A DNA stretch of 9,087 bases from Atribacterota bacterium (GTDB taxonomy: Bacteria; Atribacterota; Phoenicimicrobiia; Phoenicimicrobiales; Phoenicimicrobiaceae): contig DAOUTX010000033.1 in the NCBI GenBank assembly GCA_030668465.1, forward strand, positions 1-9,087. Reading direction: 5' to 3'. Shown piece after piece: positions 1 to 6,849 of this stretch. Every line of letters starts with the position of its first letter. Within the stretch, counting starts at the first letter, position 1. A model generated the notes under the pieces. The model saw only the letters and a list, made by a program, of their open reading frames with translations, searched no databases and was not told the origin of the DNA. The translations under genes were made by a program, and so were the position numbers.

Positions 1-27
1 AAATAGTTAAAATGAAAATTTTACTAA

Positions 28-99
28 TTAGCAGAAATAACCGATTTCAAATGGGAAGAATGGACCGAAGAGGAATGTGCAATAATTACTATTAAATAA
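28..99 (+). other. possible 3' tail of an upstream gene
   Basis: A reading frame open from about position 28 to a TAA at 97-99 gives an acidic, tryptophan-rich tail (FKWEEWTEEECAIITIK). It looks more like coding sequence than random AT-rich DNA. The frame is closed by TAA at 25-27, while a neighbouring frame is open upstream, so if this is a gene end it must be frameshifted or decayed. I do not recognise the protein. The piece is too short for a firm call and could be chance. Confidence 0.2.
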
Positions 100-137
100 A
101 AGACTAATCATTTTTTAATTTAAAAACTTTACTCATA

Positions 138-143
138 TATACT
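138..143 (+). promoter_or_regulatory. candidate -10 box of the ABC importer operon
   Basis: TATACT stands 35 nt upstream of the first permease start, in an AT-rich stretch. The region 17-18 nt upstream (TTAATT/TTTAAT) is a poor -35 match, so this is only a plausible promoter. No riboswitch fold was recognised in the leader. A ribosome binding site (AAGGTGG) precedes the ATG at 178. Confidence 0.3.
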
Positions 144-177
144 GCAATCCGTAAGTAAAAGATATAAAGGTGGTAAA

Positions 178-1299
178 ATGAAATACAGGAATGTCCGGGA
201 AATGTTAATGAATCTTATCCCCATAGGGGCATTCCTTCTTGCACTATTAATTGGGGCAATTATGATTGCCATTCTCGGAGTAAACCCCTTGGTAGCTTAC
301 CAAGCCCTGCTCAAGGGTGCGTTTGGGAGTATGAATGCTATAGCAGACACGGTAGTCAAGGCAACTCCTTTGCTTTTTGTAGGGCTGGGAATCTGTATTG
401 CCTTTCGAGCCGGCGTATTAAACATTGGTGGGGAGGGACAGCTTGTAGCCGGGGCTCTCTCTGCAACCATTGTTTGTCTTACTTTTCCAAGTTTGCCAGG
501 CTGGATACTAATTATAATCGCTTTGACCATTGGTCTTTTAAGCGGAGCAATATGGGCAGGAATTGCCGGATTTCTTAAGGCCTATTTTAAAGTAAACGAA
601 ATCCTGAGCACCATCATGCTGAATTACATTGCGGCCTATGGGATGAATTATCTTCTTCGCGGACCGATAATGGACCCACTCCAGATAGAACTTGGCTCCT
701 TTATCCCCCAAACTACCCGTTTAACTCATGTAGTTGATCTTCCCCGTCTTGTTCCTACCCGCCTTCATTTTGGAACAATAGTAGCAGTTGTTTTCGCTAT
801 TCTGGTTTATATTTTTCTCTGGCGGACCACAATAGGGTTTCGTATTCGCATGATAGGACAGAATATACAGGCCTCGCGAGCTTCCGGAGTTAATGTGCAG
901 AAATATATGGTCCTTGCCTTTATCTTGAGCGGAGCTTTAGTAGGGTTAGGCGGAGCAATTGAAGTGTTAGGAGTTCATCACCGGCTGTTTACCGATGGTT
1001 CTGTATCGGGTTTTACCGGGAGTGCAGGCTTTAACGGGATTGTGGCTGCTTTGTTTGGCCAGCTTCATCCTATTGGAGCAATTCCGGCCTCCCTGTTATT
1101 GGGAGCACTTCTTACCGGAGCAAATAAGATGCAGAGAGTAGTGCAAATACCTTCTGCTTTGATAGGTGCTTTGAACGGCCTGATTGTACTTTTTGTAGTA
1201 GGAAGTGAGTTTCTGCGCCGCAGTCAGGCTCGACGGATGGAGCGAACTGCAGACGCGAAATACAATTCCAAAAATAAAAATAAAAAGGAGAGTAAGTAA
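178..1299 (+). CDS. ABC transporter permease, BMP/nucleoside-uptake type (NupP/YufP-like)
   Basis: This is an inner-membrane permease of the branched-chain/RbsC-like superfamily (BPD_transp_2), in the subgroup that pairs with BMP-family binding proteins. The 373 residues are mostly hydrophobic helices, about nine or ten. The conserved loop GLGICIAFRAGVLNIGGEGQ (residues 69-88) is characteristic of this permease class and likely faces the ATPase. The length suits the longer of the two permeases. The C-terminal tail from about residue 347 is basic and Lys/Asn-rich, so likely cytoplasmic. The start is supported by AAGGTGG a few bases upstream. The stop overlaps the next start (TAATG), which implies translational coupling and a heterodimeric channel with the next gene. 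The substrate is inferred to be a nucleoside or purine-like compound; the sequence does not prove which. Confidence 0.9.
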   Translation: MKYRNVREMLMNLIPIGAFLLALLIGAIMIAILGVNPLVAYQALLKGAFGSMNAIADTVVKATPLLFVGLGICIAFRAGVLNIGGEGQLVAGALSATIVCLTFPSLPGWILIIIALTIGLLSGAIWAGIAGFLKAYFKVNEILSTIMLNYIAAYGMNYLLRGPIMDPLQIELGSFIPQTTRLTHVVDLPRLVPTRLHFGTIVAVVFAILVYIFLWRTTIGFRIRMIGQNIQASRASGVNVQKYMVLAFILSGALVGLGGAIEVLGVHHRLFTDGSVSGFTGSAGFNGIVAALFGQLHPIGAIPASLLLGALLTGANKMQRVVQIPSALIGALNGLIVLFVVGSEFLRRSQARRMERTADAKYNSKNKNKKESK

Positions 1300-2216
1300 T
1301 GGAAGTAATTATTATCGGGATAGCAAAATCTGCAATTCGTCTTGCAACACCATATCTCTATGCTTCCATTGGGGAAACGATAGGGCAGTTGAGTGGTGTC
1401 CTTAATCTTGGGGTAGATGGTGTTATGCTTATGGGAGCATTTAGTGCCTTCTACACGGTTCTTAAGACCGGTAATCTTATACTTGGTTTATTGGTGGCAA
1501 TAGTGGTCGGAGCGATATTTGGTCTTTTGATTGCCTTTATTAATGTTACCTTAAGAGCCGAACAGGGGATTAGCGGGATCGGAGTTTATATATTCGGTCT
1601 CGGATTAAGCAGTCTTTTATTTAGAACTATGGTAGGAACAGTTCAAGCAGTAAGCGGTTTCCCCCCTTTGTTTATTCCCTTGCTTTCTAATATTCCCATT
1701 GTGGGCGAAATTTTCTTCCGGCAAAATATCCTGGTATATGGTGCATTTGCTCTGATTCCTATCTCCTGGTTTATATTAAATAAGACACCTTTAGGCCTTA
1801 GTATTCGAGCTGTAGGGCAACACCCGGAAGCAGCCGATTCATTAGGGGTTAATATTGTGCGTATTCGTTATTTAACGGTAATATTTGGTGGAATGCTCTC
1901 GGGAGTTGCCGGTGCATCTCTCTCTATTGCATTGCTTAATGTATTTCAGCAAAATTTAACTAATGGGATGGGCTTTATTGCCGTTGCCCTGGTATATTTC
2001 GGAGCATGGCGTCCTTTAAGTGTTCTCACCGGTGCGCTTCTATTTAGTACTGTAAATGCTATTCAGATATGGGTTCAGGTAAAAGGAATTAATATTCCCT
2101 CTGATTTTACCTTGATGTTGCCTTATATTGTTACTATCGTGGTACTTGCCGCTATGGCTAAACGTTACGTACGTCCACCTAAAGCATTAAACAAACCTTT
2201 CGAGCGGGGGGAATAG
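1299..2216 (+). CDS. ABC transporter permease, second subunit (NupQ/YufQ-like)
   Basis: This is the second, shorter permease (305 residues) of the same importer. It is hydrophobic throughout, and the loop GETIGQLSGVLNLGVDGVML (residues 25-44) matches the equivalent loop in the upstream permease and typifies this family. It begins inside the stop codon of the first permease (a 1-nt overlap), with AAAAGGAGA just upstream. The two are surely co-translated and form the transmembrane pore together. The C-terminus is short and basic (KRYVRPPKALNKPFERGE). I see no truncation or missing segment. Unlike the usual operons of this class, it is followed, not preceded, by the binding-protein gene. Confidence 0.9.
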   Translation: MEVIIIGIAKSAIRLATPYLYASIGETIGQLSGVLNLGVDGVMLMGAFSAFYTVLKTGNLILGLLVAIVVGAIFGLLIAFINVTLRAEQGISGIGVYIFGLGLSSLLFRTMVGTVQAVSGFPPLFIPLLSNIPIVGEIFFRQNILVYGAFALIPISWFILNKTPLGLSIRAVGQHPEAADSLGVNIVRIRYLTVIFGGMLSGVAGASLSIALLNVFQQNLTNGMGFIAVALVYFGAWRPLSVLTGALLFSTVNAIQIWVQVKGINIPSDFTLMLPYIVTIVVLAAMAKRYVRPPKALNKPFERGE

Positions 2217-2223
2217 TATAAGA

Positions 2224-2232
2224 GGAGGTGAT
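2224..2232 (+). promoter_or_regulatory. orphan Shine-Dalgarno-like sequence
   Basis: GGAGGTGAT is a nine-base match to the complement of the 16S rRNA 3' end and lies eight bases after the second permease stop. No ATG, GTG or TTG follows at a usable distance. It may mark the start of a gene lost from the operon, or act as a ribosome standby or mRNA-stabilising site. Confidence 0.35.
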
Positions 2233-2249
2233 TAATAAAATATAAGGTT

Positions 2250-2280
2250 TTAGAATAATAAATGTTTTTCTGTATTCTAA
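2250..2280 (+). promoter_or_regulatory. weak hairpin between permease and binding-protein genes
   Basis: TTAGAATA (2250-2257) and TATTCTAA (2273-2280) are a perfect 8-bp inverted repeat with a 15-nt loop, just ahead of the binding-protein ribosome binding site (AGGAGG). The stem is AT-rich and has no following T-run, so it is not a convincing intrinsic terminator. It could be a processing or stability element allowing separate dosing of the binding protein, or chance in AT-rich DNA. Confidence 0.25.
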
Positions 2281-2304
2281 TATTAAAAATAGGAGGATTG
2301 AAAG

Positions 2305-3273
2305 ATGAAGTGGAAAAAAATTATAGTAATTCTTACTTTAATAAGTATCTTTGTATTATCTCTTGGGATGGGAGCAAGTGCAGAACTCTTCCGGGTAGCA
2401 TTCATTATGCCCAGCTCTATTAATGATTTTGCCTGGAGTCAGAGTATGTACGAAGCTCTGCTTACTATTCAAGAAGAGATGGGTAAGGAAGAATTTCAGT
2501 TTGCTTATTCAGAGAGCATGTTTGTAGTAGCGGACGCTGCTGCTGCTATTCGAGATTATGCCAGCGAGGGATATGATCTGGTAATTGCCCATGGTTCGCA
2601 GTATGGCGCATCTTTAACAGATATTGCTCCTGATTTCCCCAATACAAGTTTTGTCTGGGGATCTACCGCTAATGTTTTTACTGATCTTGGAATCACTAAT
2701 GTATTTTCTTATGAACCTTTAGCTGAACAAGGCGGTTATGTTAACGGTGTCCTGGCAGCAAAACTTTCCGAGAGTAATGTTTATGGAGTAATCGGCCCGA
2801 TTGAGACCGGTGATGCCAAACGTTATACCGAAGGTTTTAAGGCAGGTATAAAATCGGTAAAACCGGATGCTAAAGTAAATGTAACCTGGATTGGCTCATA
2901 TAGTGATGTTGCCCTTGCTTCCGAAGCAGCACAGACTCATATTGATGCCGGAGCAGATGTTCTTACCGGTACATCACAGATGACAGTCGGAGCAATCGGA
3001 GTAGCAAAACAGAGAGGGGCTCTCTGGTTCGGATATGATGTTGACCAATCTGCCCTTGCCCCTCAGAATGTGGTCGCAAGTGTAGATGTTGTTTGGGCAA
3101 TTGCACTCAGACCGATGATTGAAATGATTAAGAAGGGAGAGAGAGGAGGTAAAATCTTTACTCTTAACTTGGCTAACGGCGGCCTCAAAATTATCGTAAA
3201 TGATGAAGCACTTGTAGGTAAAACTATTGAGGATATAGTCAAAGGAAATGTTGAGGTTAAATTAGAGAAGTAG
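2305..3273 (+). CDS. BMP/PnrA-family periplasmic substrate-binding protein
   Basis: This solute receptor of the ABC importer belongs to the basic membrane protein (BMP, PnrA-like) family, whose characterised members bind purine nucleosides. Its 322 residues begin with a signal peptide: KWKK, a hydrophobic core (residues 6-22) and a likely signal peptidase I site after ASA at 24-26. No lipobox cysteine is present, so it is predicted to be a free periplasmic protein, whereas many family members are lipoproteins. Family landmarks are the first strand and ligand loop FRVAFIMPSSINDFAWSQ (residues 29-46), VIAHGSQYG (about 93-101), and YDVDQ (244-248) at the position of the usual DSDQ segment. AGGAGG upstream supports the start. 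The ligand cannot be fixed from sequence, because the binding loops diverge from the best-known PnrA proteins. Confidence 0.9.
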   Translation: MKWKKIIVILTLISIFVLSLGMGASAELFRVAFIMPSSINDFAWSQSMYEALLTIQEEMGKEEFQFAYSESMFVVADAAAAIRDYASEGYDLVIAHGSQYGASLTDIAPDFPNTSFVWGSTANVFTDLGITNVFSYEPLAEQGGYVNGVLAAKLSESNVYGVIGPIETGDAKRYTEGFKAGIKSVKPDAKVNVTWIGSYSDVALASEAAQTHIDAGADVLTGTSQMTVGAIGVAKQRGALWFGYDVDQSALAPQNVVASVDVVWAIALRPMIEMIKKGERGGKIFTLNLANGGLKIIVNDEALVGKTIEDIVKGNVEVKLEK

Positions 3274-3286
3274 AGAAAGATTAAGA

Positions 3287-4879
3287 GTGCCCATACAGAG
3301 CTCTTATCTTCATTCTGATATGAAAAGAGATACATCTAAAATAACAAATTTAACCAGGGTCGAAAAAGTAGAGATGCGGGGAATAGTTAAGCAGTTTCCT
3401 GGTGTGCTGGCGAATGACCGGATTGATTTTGATGTCCATGCCGGGGAAGTTCATACCCTCCTTGGTGAAAACGGAGCCGGAAAAAGTACCCTGATGAAAA
3501 TTCTTTATGGCATATATCACCAGGATAAAGGTGAAATTTATGTTAACGGAAAATTGGTTAACATTCGTTCTCCGCTGGATGCAATTCGATTGGGGATTGG
3601 GATGGTACATCAGCATTTTATGCTTGTACCCACCCTTACCGTAGCAGAAAATGTAGCTTTGGGGCTTCATTCCTCGCGAAAATTTCTTCTTGACCTTGAT
3701 ATTGTCTCAGAACGTATTAAAGAGCTCGCCAAAGTTCATGGTCTCTATGTTGACCCGGGGGCAAAAGTATGGCAACTCTCTGTAGGAGAGCAGCAACGAG
3801 TGGAAATATTGAAAATCTTATATCGCGGAGCTTCTCTCCTTATCCTGGATGAACCGACTGCTGTTCTTACTCCGCAAGAGGTGGAAGAACTCTTTCATGT
3901 CTTGCGGAGTATGCTAAACAGAGGATACTCTATTATTTTTATCAGCCATAAACTTCATGAAGTTCTATCACTGAGCGATCGTGTGACTATACTTCGTGAT
4001 GGTAAGGTAGTAAAATCTCTTCCTATTGTTGGAGTGAACAAAGAAAAACTGGCATGTCTTATGGTGGGAAGAGAAGTTCTTTTTCAAGTCGAACATCCTT
4101 CGGTAAAGCTTGGTAAAGTGTCCCTTGCCTTAGAAGGAATTTGGGTTCAGGGAGATGAAAACCTTCCTGCCCTGCGGGGAATTGACCTAGAAGTGTACTC
4201 CGGTGAAATTCTGGGAATTGCCGGGGTCTCGGGAAATGGCCAGCGTGAACTTGCAGAAGTCATTGCCGGTCTGCGGAAACCTACAAAAGGTAGAGTTTTT
4301 ATAAAAGGGACTGAAGTTACCAATTGGTCTCCTTCCCAGCTTCTCGAATATGGTCTCTCTTATATTCCCGAAGAACGAATGCGAGATGGTACAATACAAA
4401 AGTTTACCGTAGAGGAAAACTTGATTCTTAAAGACCATATACACCAACCTTATGCTGATGGAATATTTATGAATTTTAAAAACATTGCCCGGGAAAGCGA
4501 ACGTCGAATAAGTGATTTTGATATCAGGACTCCTTCCCGCTATACTTCCTTAAAAAGCTTATCTGGCGGAAATATCCAGAAATTAATCCTGGCACGAGAA
4601 CTCTCTCGAAACCCCGGTGTGCTGCTAGCCGCTCAACCCACCCGCGGCTTAGATGTAAGTGCTACGGAATATGTTCATCGTCAATTGATTGAACAAAGGA
4701 CCAAATTAAAAACAGCAACTCTTCTCATTTCTGATGACCTAGATGAGATTTTATCACTCGCTGACCGTATTGCAGTTATCTACGAGGGCAAGATTATGGG
4801 TGTGGTAAAACGAAACGAAGTGAGTGTTGGGGAGCTGGGCATGATGATGGGAGGAGTACACAAAGATAAGATAAAATAG
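3287..4879 (+). CDS. ABC transporter ATP-binding protein with two NBDs (NupO/YufO-like)
   Basis: This cytoplasmic ATPase energises the importer; both nucleotide-binding domains lie in one 530-residue chain, as in sugar/BMP-type systems. The first domain has Walker A GENGAGKST (60-68), signature LSVGEQQR (164-171), Walker B LLILDEPT (184-191) and switch His221. The second has a degenerate Walker A, GVSGNGQRE (313-321), without the lysine, plus signature LSGGNIQK (425-432) and AAQPTRGLD (448-456) with Gln in place of the catalytic Glu. These changes are normal for this family and imply one fully active ATP site. The GTG start lies 13 nt after the binding-protein stop with only a weak AGAAAG ribosome site. 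It gives about 25 residues before the conserved domain, so ATG at 3320 or 3374 is possible. It is the last operon gene; no clear terminator follows. Confidence 0.92.
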   Translation: MPIQSSYLHSDMKRDTSKITNLTRVEKVEMRGIVKQFPGVLANDRIDFDVHAGEVHTLLGENGAGKSTLMKILYGIYHQDKGEIYVNGKLVNIRSPLDAIRLGIGMVHQHFMLVPTLTVAENVALGLHSSRKFLLDLDIVSERIKELAKVHGLYVDPGAKVWQLSVGEQQRVEILKILYRGASLLILDEPTAVLTPQEVEELFHVLRSMLNRGYSIIFISHKLHEVLSLSDRVTILRDGKVVKSLPIVGVNKEKLACLMVGREVLFQVEHPSVKLGKVSLALEGIWVQGDENLPALRGIDLEVYSGEILGIAGVSGNGQRELAEVIAGLRKPTKGRVFIKGTEVTNWSPSQLLEYGLSYIPEERMRDGTIQKFTVEENLILKDHIHQPYADGIFMNFKNIARESERRISDFDIRTPSRYTSLKSLSGGNIQKLILARELSRNPGVLLAAQPTRGLDVSATEYVHRQLIEQRTKLKTATLLISDDLDEILSLADRIAVIYEGKIMGVVKRNEVSVGELGMMMGGVHKDKIK

Positions 4880-4886
4880 GCAAAAA

Positions 4887-4911
4887 TGTGATAGGGGCCC
4901 GTTCTACCAAC
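4887..4911 (+). repeat. probable decayed copy of the 25-bp RAYT-associated repeat
   Basis: The segment starting TGTGATAGGGG and continuing CCCGTTCTA resembles the repeat core (TGTCATAGGG, ACGGTTCT) if one extra G and a few substitutions are allowed; the closing TGACA is lost. It has the same orientation as the intact copy at 5035-5059. The match is by eye only and may be chance. Confidence 0.35.
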
Positions 4912-5035
4912 TCATTAATTCGATAACTTTTTCCAACTTACTTACTAAGGATTTGATAAGTATCTAGTTTTCATGTATCCTGCATTCTATCTTACCAGGG
5001 TTTATTTCTACTAATTCCAATACTTTTTTATACAT
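4904..5035 (-). pseudogene. possible remnant of a winged-helix DNA-binding protein
   Basis: Read on the minus strand from ATG at 5035, one frame gives MYKKVLELVEINPGKIECR, then IHEN, a TAG at 4966-4964, and then ILIKSLVSKLEKVIELMSW before TAG at 4906-4904. Read through the first stop, this resembles the helix-turn-helix start of a MarR/winged-helix regulator: helix, NPGK turn, second helix, and an SLVSKLEKVIEL recognition helix. The wing and everything after are missing. The fragment sits exactly between the probable decayed repeat and the intact repeat at 5035. Only about 43 codons are visible, so the assignment is tentative. Confidence 0.3.
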
Positions 5036-5059
5036 GTCATGGGGACGGTTCTTTTGACA
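5035..5059 (+). repeat. 25-bp RAYT-associated repeat, solo copy, left-end type
   Basis: The copy starts TGTCATGGGGACGG, continues TTCTTTT and ends GACA, so its ends TGTCA and TGACA are inverted. It differs from the left terminus of the transposase element (6783-6807) at two positions. It also shares the following bases ATA with that terminus and not the CTTTTCTT that follows the right-end type. No partner copy in opposite orientation and no transposase lie between here and the downstream gene, so it is a solo end. Confidence 0.85.
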
Positions 5060-5279
5060 ATAAAATATGACAGTGGTTCTGTGGAACATTTATTGATTAA
5101 ACAATTAACTGACAAGGAGAAAAAGAGAGGAATAGGAAAACTGATTTTCAGGTAAGTAAGGGAGATAAATATATATAGAATTAGAGGATTATCAGTTTTT
5201 ATAGGAAAAAACAGCAAGTCATTAAAACGTAGAAAATATAAGGATTTCTGCGAGAGGAGAAATAAAAAAGGAGGTCAAT

Positions 5280-5624
5280 ATGTTTTGGGGAGTATTAGTG
5301 GGAATTATAGCTATGTCCTTTTTGGGTTTTATTCCTTTATTCGGTCCGCTTTTAGCTGGTTTTATCGCCGGATTGATTGTTAAAGGAGCAGGAAAGGGGG
5401 CATTAGCTGGTTTTTTAAGCGGGAGTTTCGGAGGAATATTGGCATTACTTATCCTCCCTGGTTTAAGTGGTTTTGTAGGCACTGTTTCTGGTGGATTATT
5501 TGGAGGGGTATTAGGTGGAATGGTTGGTGCAATATTAGGAGGAGGAATTTTTATATCTACCCTTTATTTTGGTTTATTAGGATTAATCGGCGGAGCCCTG
5601 GGAGGGCTGGTTAGATCCAGATAA
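5280..5624 (+). CDS. small glycine-rich integral membrane protein, function unknown
   Basis: The protein is 114 residues and almost entirely hydrophobic, with about four membrane helices dense in glycine small-residue motifs (GGILALL, GGLFGGVLGGMVGAILGGG, GGALGGLV). Such packing resembles DUF5518-like and related glycine-zipper membrane proteins, but I cannot assign a family with confidence. There is no catalytic motif or cleavable signal. The short C-terminus (VRSR) is positively charged and likely cytoplasmic. AAGGAGG at 5268-5274, five bases before the ATG, is an excellent ribosome site and makes it a real gene. It lies 65 nt upstream of the serine hydrolase gene on the same strand, so the two may be co-transcribed. 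Confidence 0.78.
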   Translation: MFWGVLVGIIAMSFLGFIPLFGPLLAGFIAGLIVKGAGKGALAGFLSGSFGGILALLILPGLSGFVGTVSGGLFGGVLGGMVGAILGGGIFISTLYFGLLGLIGGALGGLVRSR

Positions 5625-5628
5625 GGCA

Positions 5629-5652
5629 TACCAAAAACAGATTATTTTGGTA
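5629..5652 (+). promoter_or_regulatory. inverted repeat in the gap before the serine hydrolase gene
   Basis: TACCAAAA (5629-5636) and TTTTGGTA (5645-5652) form a perfect 8-bp dyad with an 8-nt spacer. It begins five bases after the membrane-protein stop. It could be an operator or a weak hairpin; no T-run follows, so it is not a convincing terminator. Confidence 0.3.
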
Positions 5653-5689
5653 ATAGTTAAAGAGACTTTGCAAGAGGAGTGGTAAGTAA

Positions 5690-6775
5690 ATGAAGAAAGA
5701 AAAAGTTCAATCATTAATTGCGGAACATTTTACTAAAGTAGTACAGAAAGACCGCAAAATACACAATGCATATTTGTTAATTCATTCGGGAAAGCTCGGC
5801 ATTCACCTGAATATGGCTGAAGGCTCAACCGGCAGTAGACCTGCTAATGCACAGCAGCCTTATTTTATTGCCAGCATTGGTAAATTGTTTACCTCTGCTC
5901 TTATCGGCATTTTAGTTGAAAAGGGAATGATATCTTACGAAGATACAATCACTCAGTTTTTAGGTAATAATCTATTGCACAACTTACATATTTACAGGGG
6001 GAAGGATTATACCAACAAAATAAAAATAAAACATTTATTAAATCATACATCAGGTTTACATGACTATTTCGAAGATAAACCGAAACAGGGCAAATCGATG
6101 ATGGATATGCTTTTTGATGAGCCATCCCGTTTCTGGACTCCCCAGGAAACGATCCAATGGTCGAAAGAGCATTTGAAATCACATTTCCCTCCCGGAAAAG
6201 GATTTCATTATTCAGACACAGGCTATCATGTTTTAGGATTAATTATTGAGAAAATAACCTCAACACCTTTTCATGAAGCACTTCGGCATTACATTTTTCA
6301 GCCTCTTCAGATGAATCACTCGTATTTGGCTCATTATTCTGAATCAATGGTAAAAAGTGACTACCCGGTGGCTGATTTATATTCCGGCAATACCAATGTG
6401 ACAGGATTCCGCAGTCTTAGCATTGATTACGCCGGTGGTGGAATTGTGGCTACATCCGAAGATTTACTGAAATTCATGAAAGCATTGGTGAGACATGAGA
6501 TTATTAGAGAAGATACTTTTGAGAAAATGAAAGATTGGGCGAAATTTTCTATTGGTATTGATTATGGCTACGGATTAATGAATTTTCGAACCATTCCTCT
6601 TTTAATGCCCAAAAAATATAATGTATGGGGAAATGCCGGCTCAATAGGATCTTTTATGTTTTACCATTCGGCGATGGACATTTACTTAATCGGTAATTTA
6701 AATCAGTTTCGCTACGCAAGTAAAGGTATCAGGTTTATGTTTAAAATAATTAATATACTTTTAAAATGTGATTGA
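5690..6775 (+). CDS. beta-lactamase-family (class C/PBP4*-like) serine hydrolase
   Basis: This is a 361-residue protein of the Beta-lactamase (PF00144) fold, which includes class C beta-lactamases, D,D-peptidases and esterases. The nucleophile motif SxxK is S62-I-G-K65 (in FIASIGKLFTSALIG). LLNHTSGLHDY (116-126) is a family hallmark. The second motif is Y174-S-D176, a variant of YxN, and AGGGIVATSEDLLKFM (248-263) is also typical. The third motif region appears as GNAGSIGS (314-321) in place of KTG/HxG. No signal peptide or membrane anchor is visible, so it seems cytoplasmic unless exported by another route. This makes an esterase or peptide/amide hydrolase role likelier than cell-wall carboxypeptidase activity. 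AGAGGAG at 5673-5679 supports the start. The substrate is unknown. Confidence 0.85.
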   Translation: MKKEKVQSLIAEHFTKVVQKDRKIHNAYLLIHSGKLGIHLNMAEGSTGSRPANAQQPYFIASIGKLFTSALIGILVEKGMISYEDTITQFLGNNLLHNLHIYRGKDYTNKIKIKHLLNHTSGLHDYFEDKPKQGKSMMDMLFDEPSRFWTPQETIQWSKEHLKSHFPPGKGFHYSDTGYHVLGLIIEKITSTPFHEALRHYIFQPLQMNHSYLAHYSESMVKSDYPVADLYSGNTNVTGFRSLSIDYAGGGIVATSEDLLKFMKALVRHEIIREDTFEKMKDWAKFSIGIDYGYGLMNFRTIPLLMPKKYNVWGNAGSIGSFMFYHSAMDIYLIGNLNQFRYASKGIRFMFKIINILLKCD

Positions 6776-6782
6776 AAAAAGA

Positions 6783-6807
6783 TGTCAAGGGGACGGTTCT
6801 ATTGACA
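6783..6807 (+). repeat. 25-bp left terminal repeat of the RAYT element
   Basis: The copy starts TGTCAAGGGGACGG, continues TTCTATT and ends GACA. It pairs as an inverted repeat with 7631-7655, with one mismatch by eye. Its end forms TTGACA, a perfect -35 hexamer that points toward the transposase gene. Confidence 0.88.
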
Positions 6808-6830
6808 ATATTACCCCGAAGGTATAAGAT
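6802..6830 (+). promoter_or_regulatory. candidate transposase promoter formed by the terminal repeat
   Basis: The -35 box TTGACA (6802-6807) is the last six bases of the left repeat. The -10 is either TATAAG (6823-6828, spacing 15) or TAAGAT (6825-6830, spacing 17). Transcription would begin just ahead of or within the ribosome site, giving a very short leader. The -35 match is perfect; the -10 is moderate. Confidence 0.4.
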
Positions 6831-6834
6831 GACC

Positions 6835-6847
6835 TAAGGAGGTGATC
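6835..6847 (+). promoter_or_regulatory. full-length anti-16S ribosome binding site
   Basis: TAAGGAGGTGATC is complementary to all 13 terminal bases of the canonical 16S rRNA 3' end (GATCACCTCCTTA). It lies two bases before the GTG start at 6850 and decides that start, although the core GGAGG is about seven bases away. Such complete complementarity is more than translation needs. Confidence 0.8.
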
Positions 6848-6849
6848 AA

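Noticed and set aside
100..177. Purine or other riboswitch ahead of the importer operon
   Set aside because: The leader is short and AT-rich, and I could not find the conserved core or paired elements of a known class.
3063..3335. Minus-strand frame overlapping the end of the binding-protein gene
   Set aside because: It is antisense to well-conserved coding sequence with no independent start signal or homology.
4880..4911. Intrinsic terminator after the ATPase gene
   Set aside because: The GC-rich GGGGCCC core has no adequate flanking stem and no T-run; it fits better as a decayed repeat copy.
5039..5155. 38-codon + strand frame beginning in the solo repeat (MGTVLLTIKYDSG...)
   Set aside because: It has no ribosome site and no recognisable domain, and its start lies inside a non-coding repeat. 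Its charged C-terminal half looks mildly protein-like but is not enough to call a gene.
5011..5217. 68-codon minus-strand frame across the solo repeat
   Set aside because: Its low-complexity Phe/Leu/Ile/Ser composition, lack of a ribosome site and passage through the repeat (IVKRTVPMT) mark it as a chance frame.
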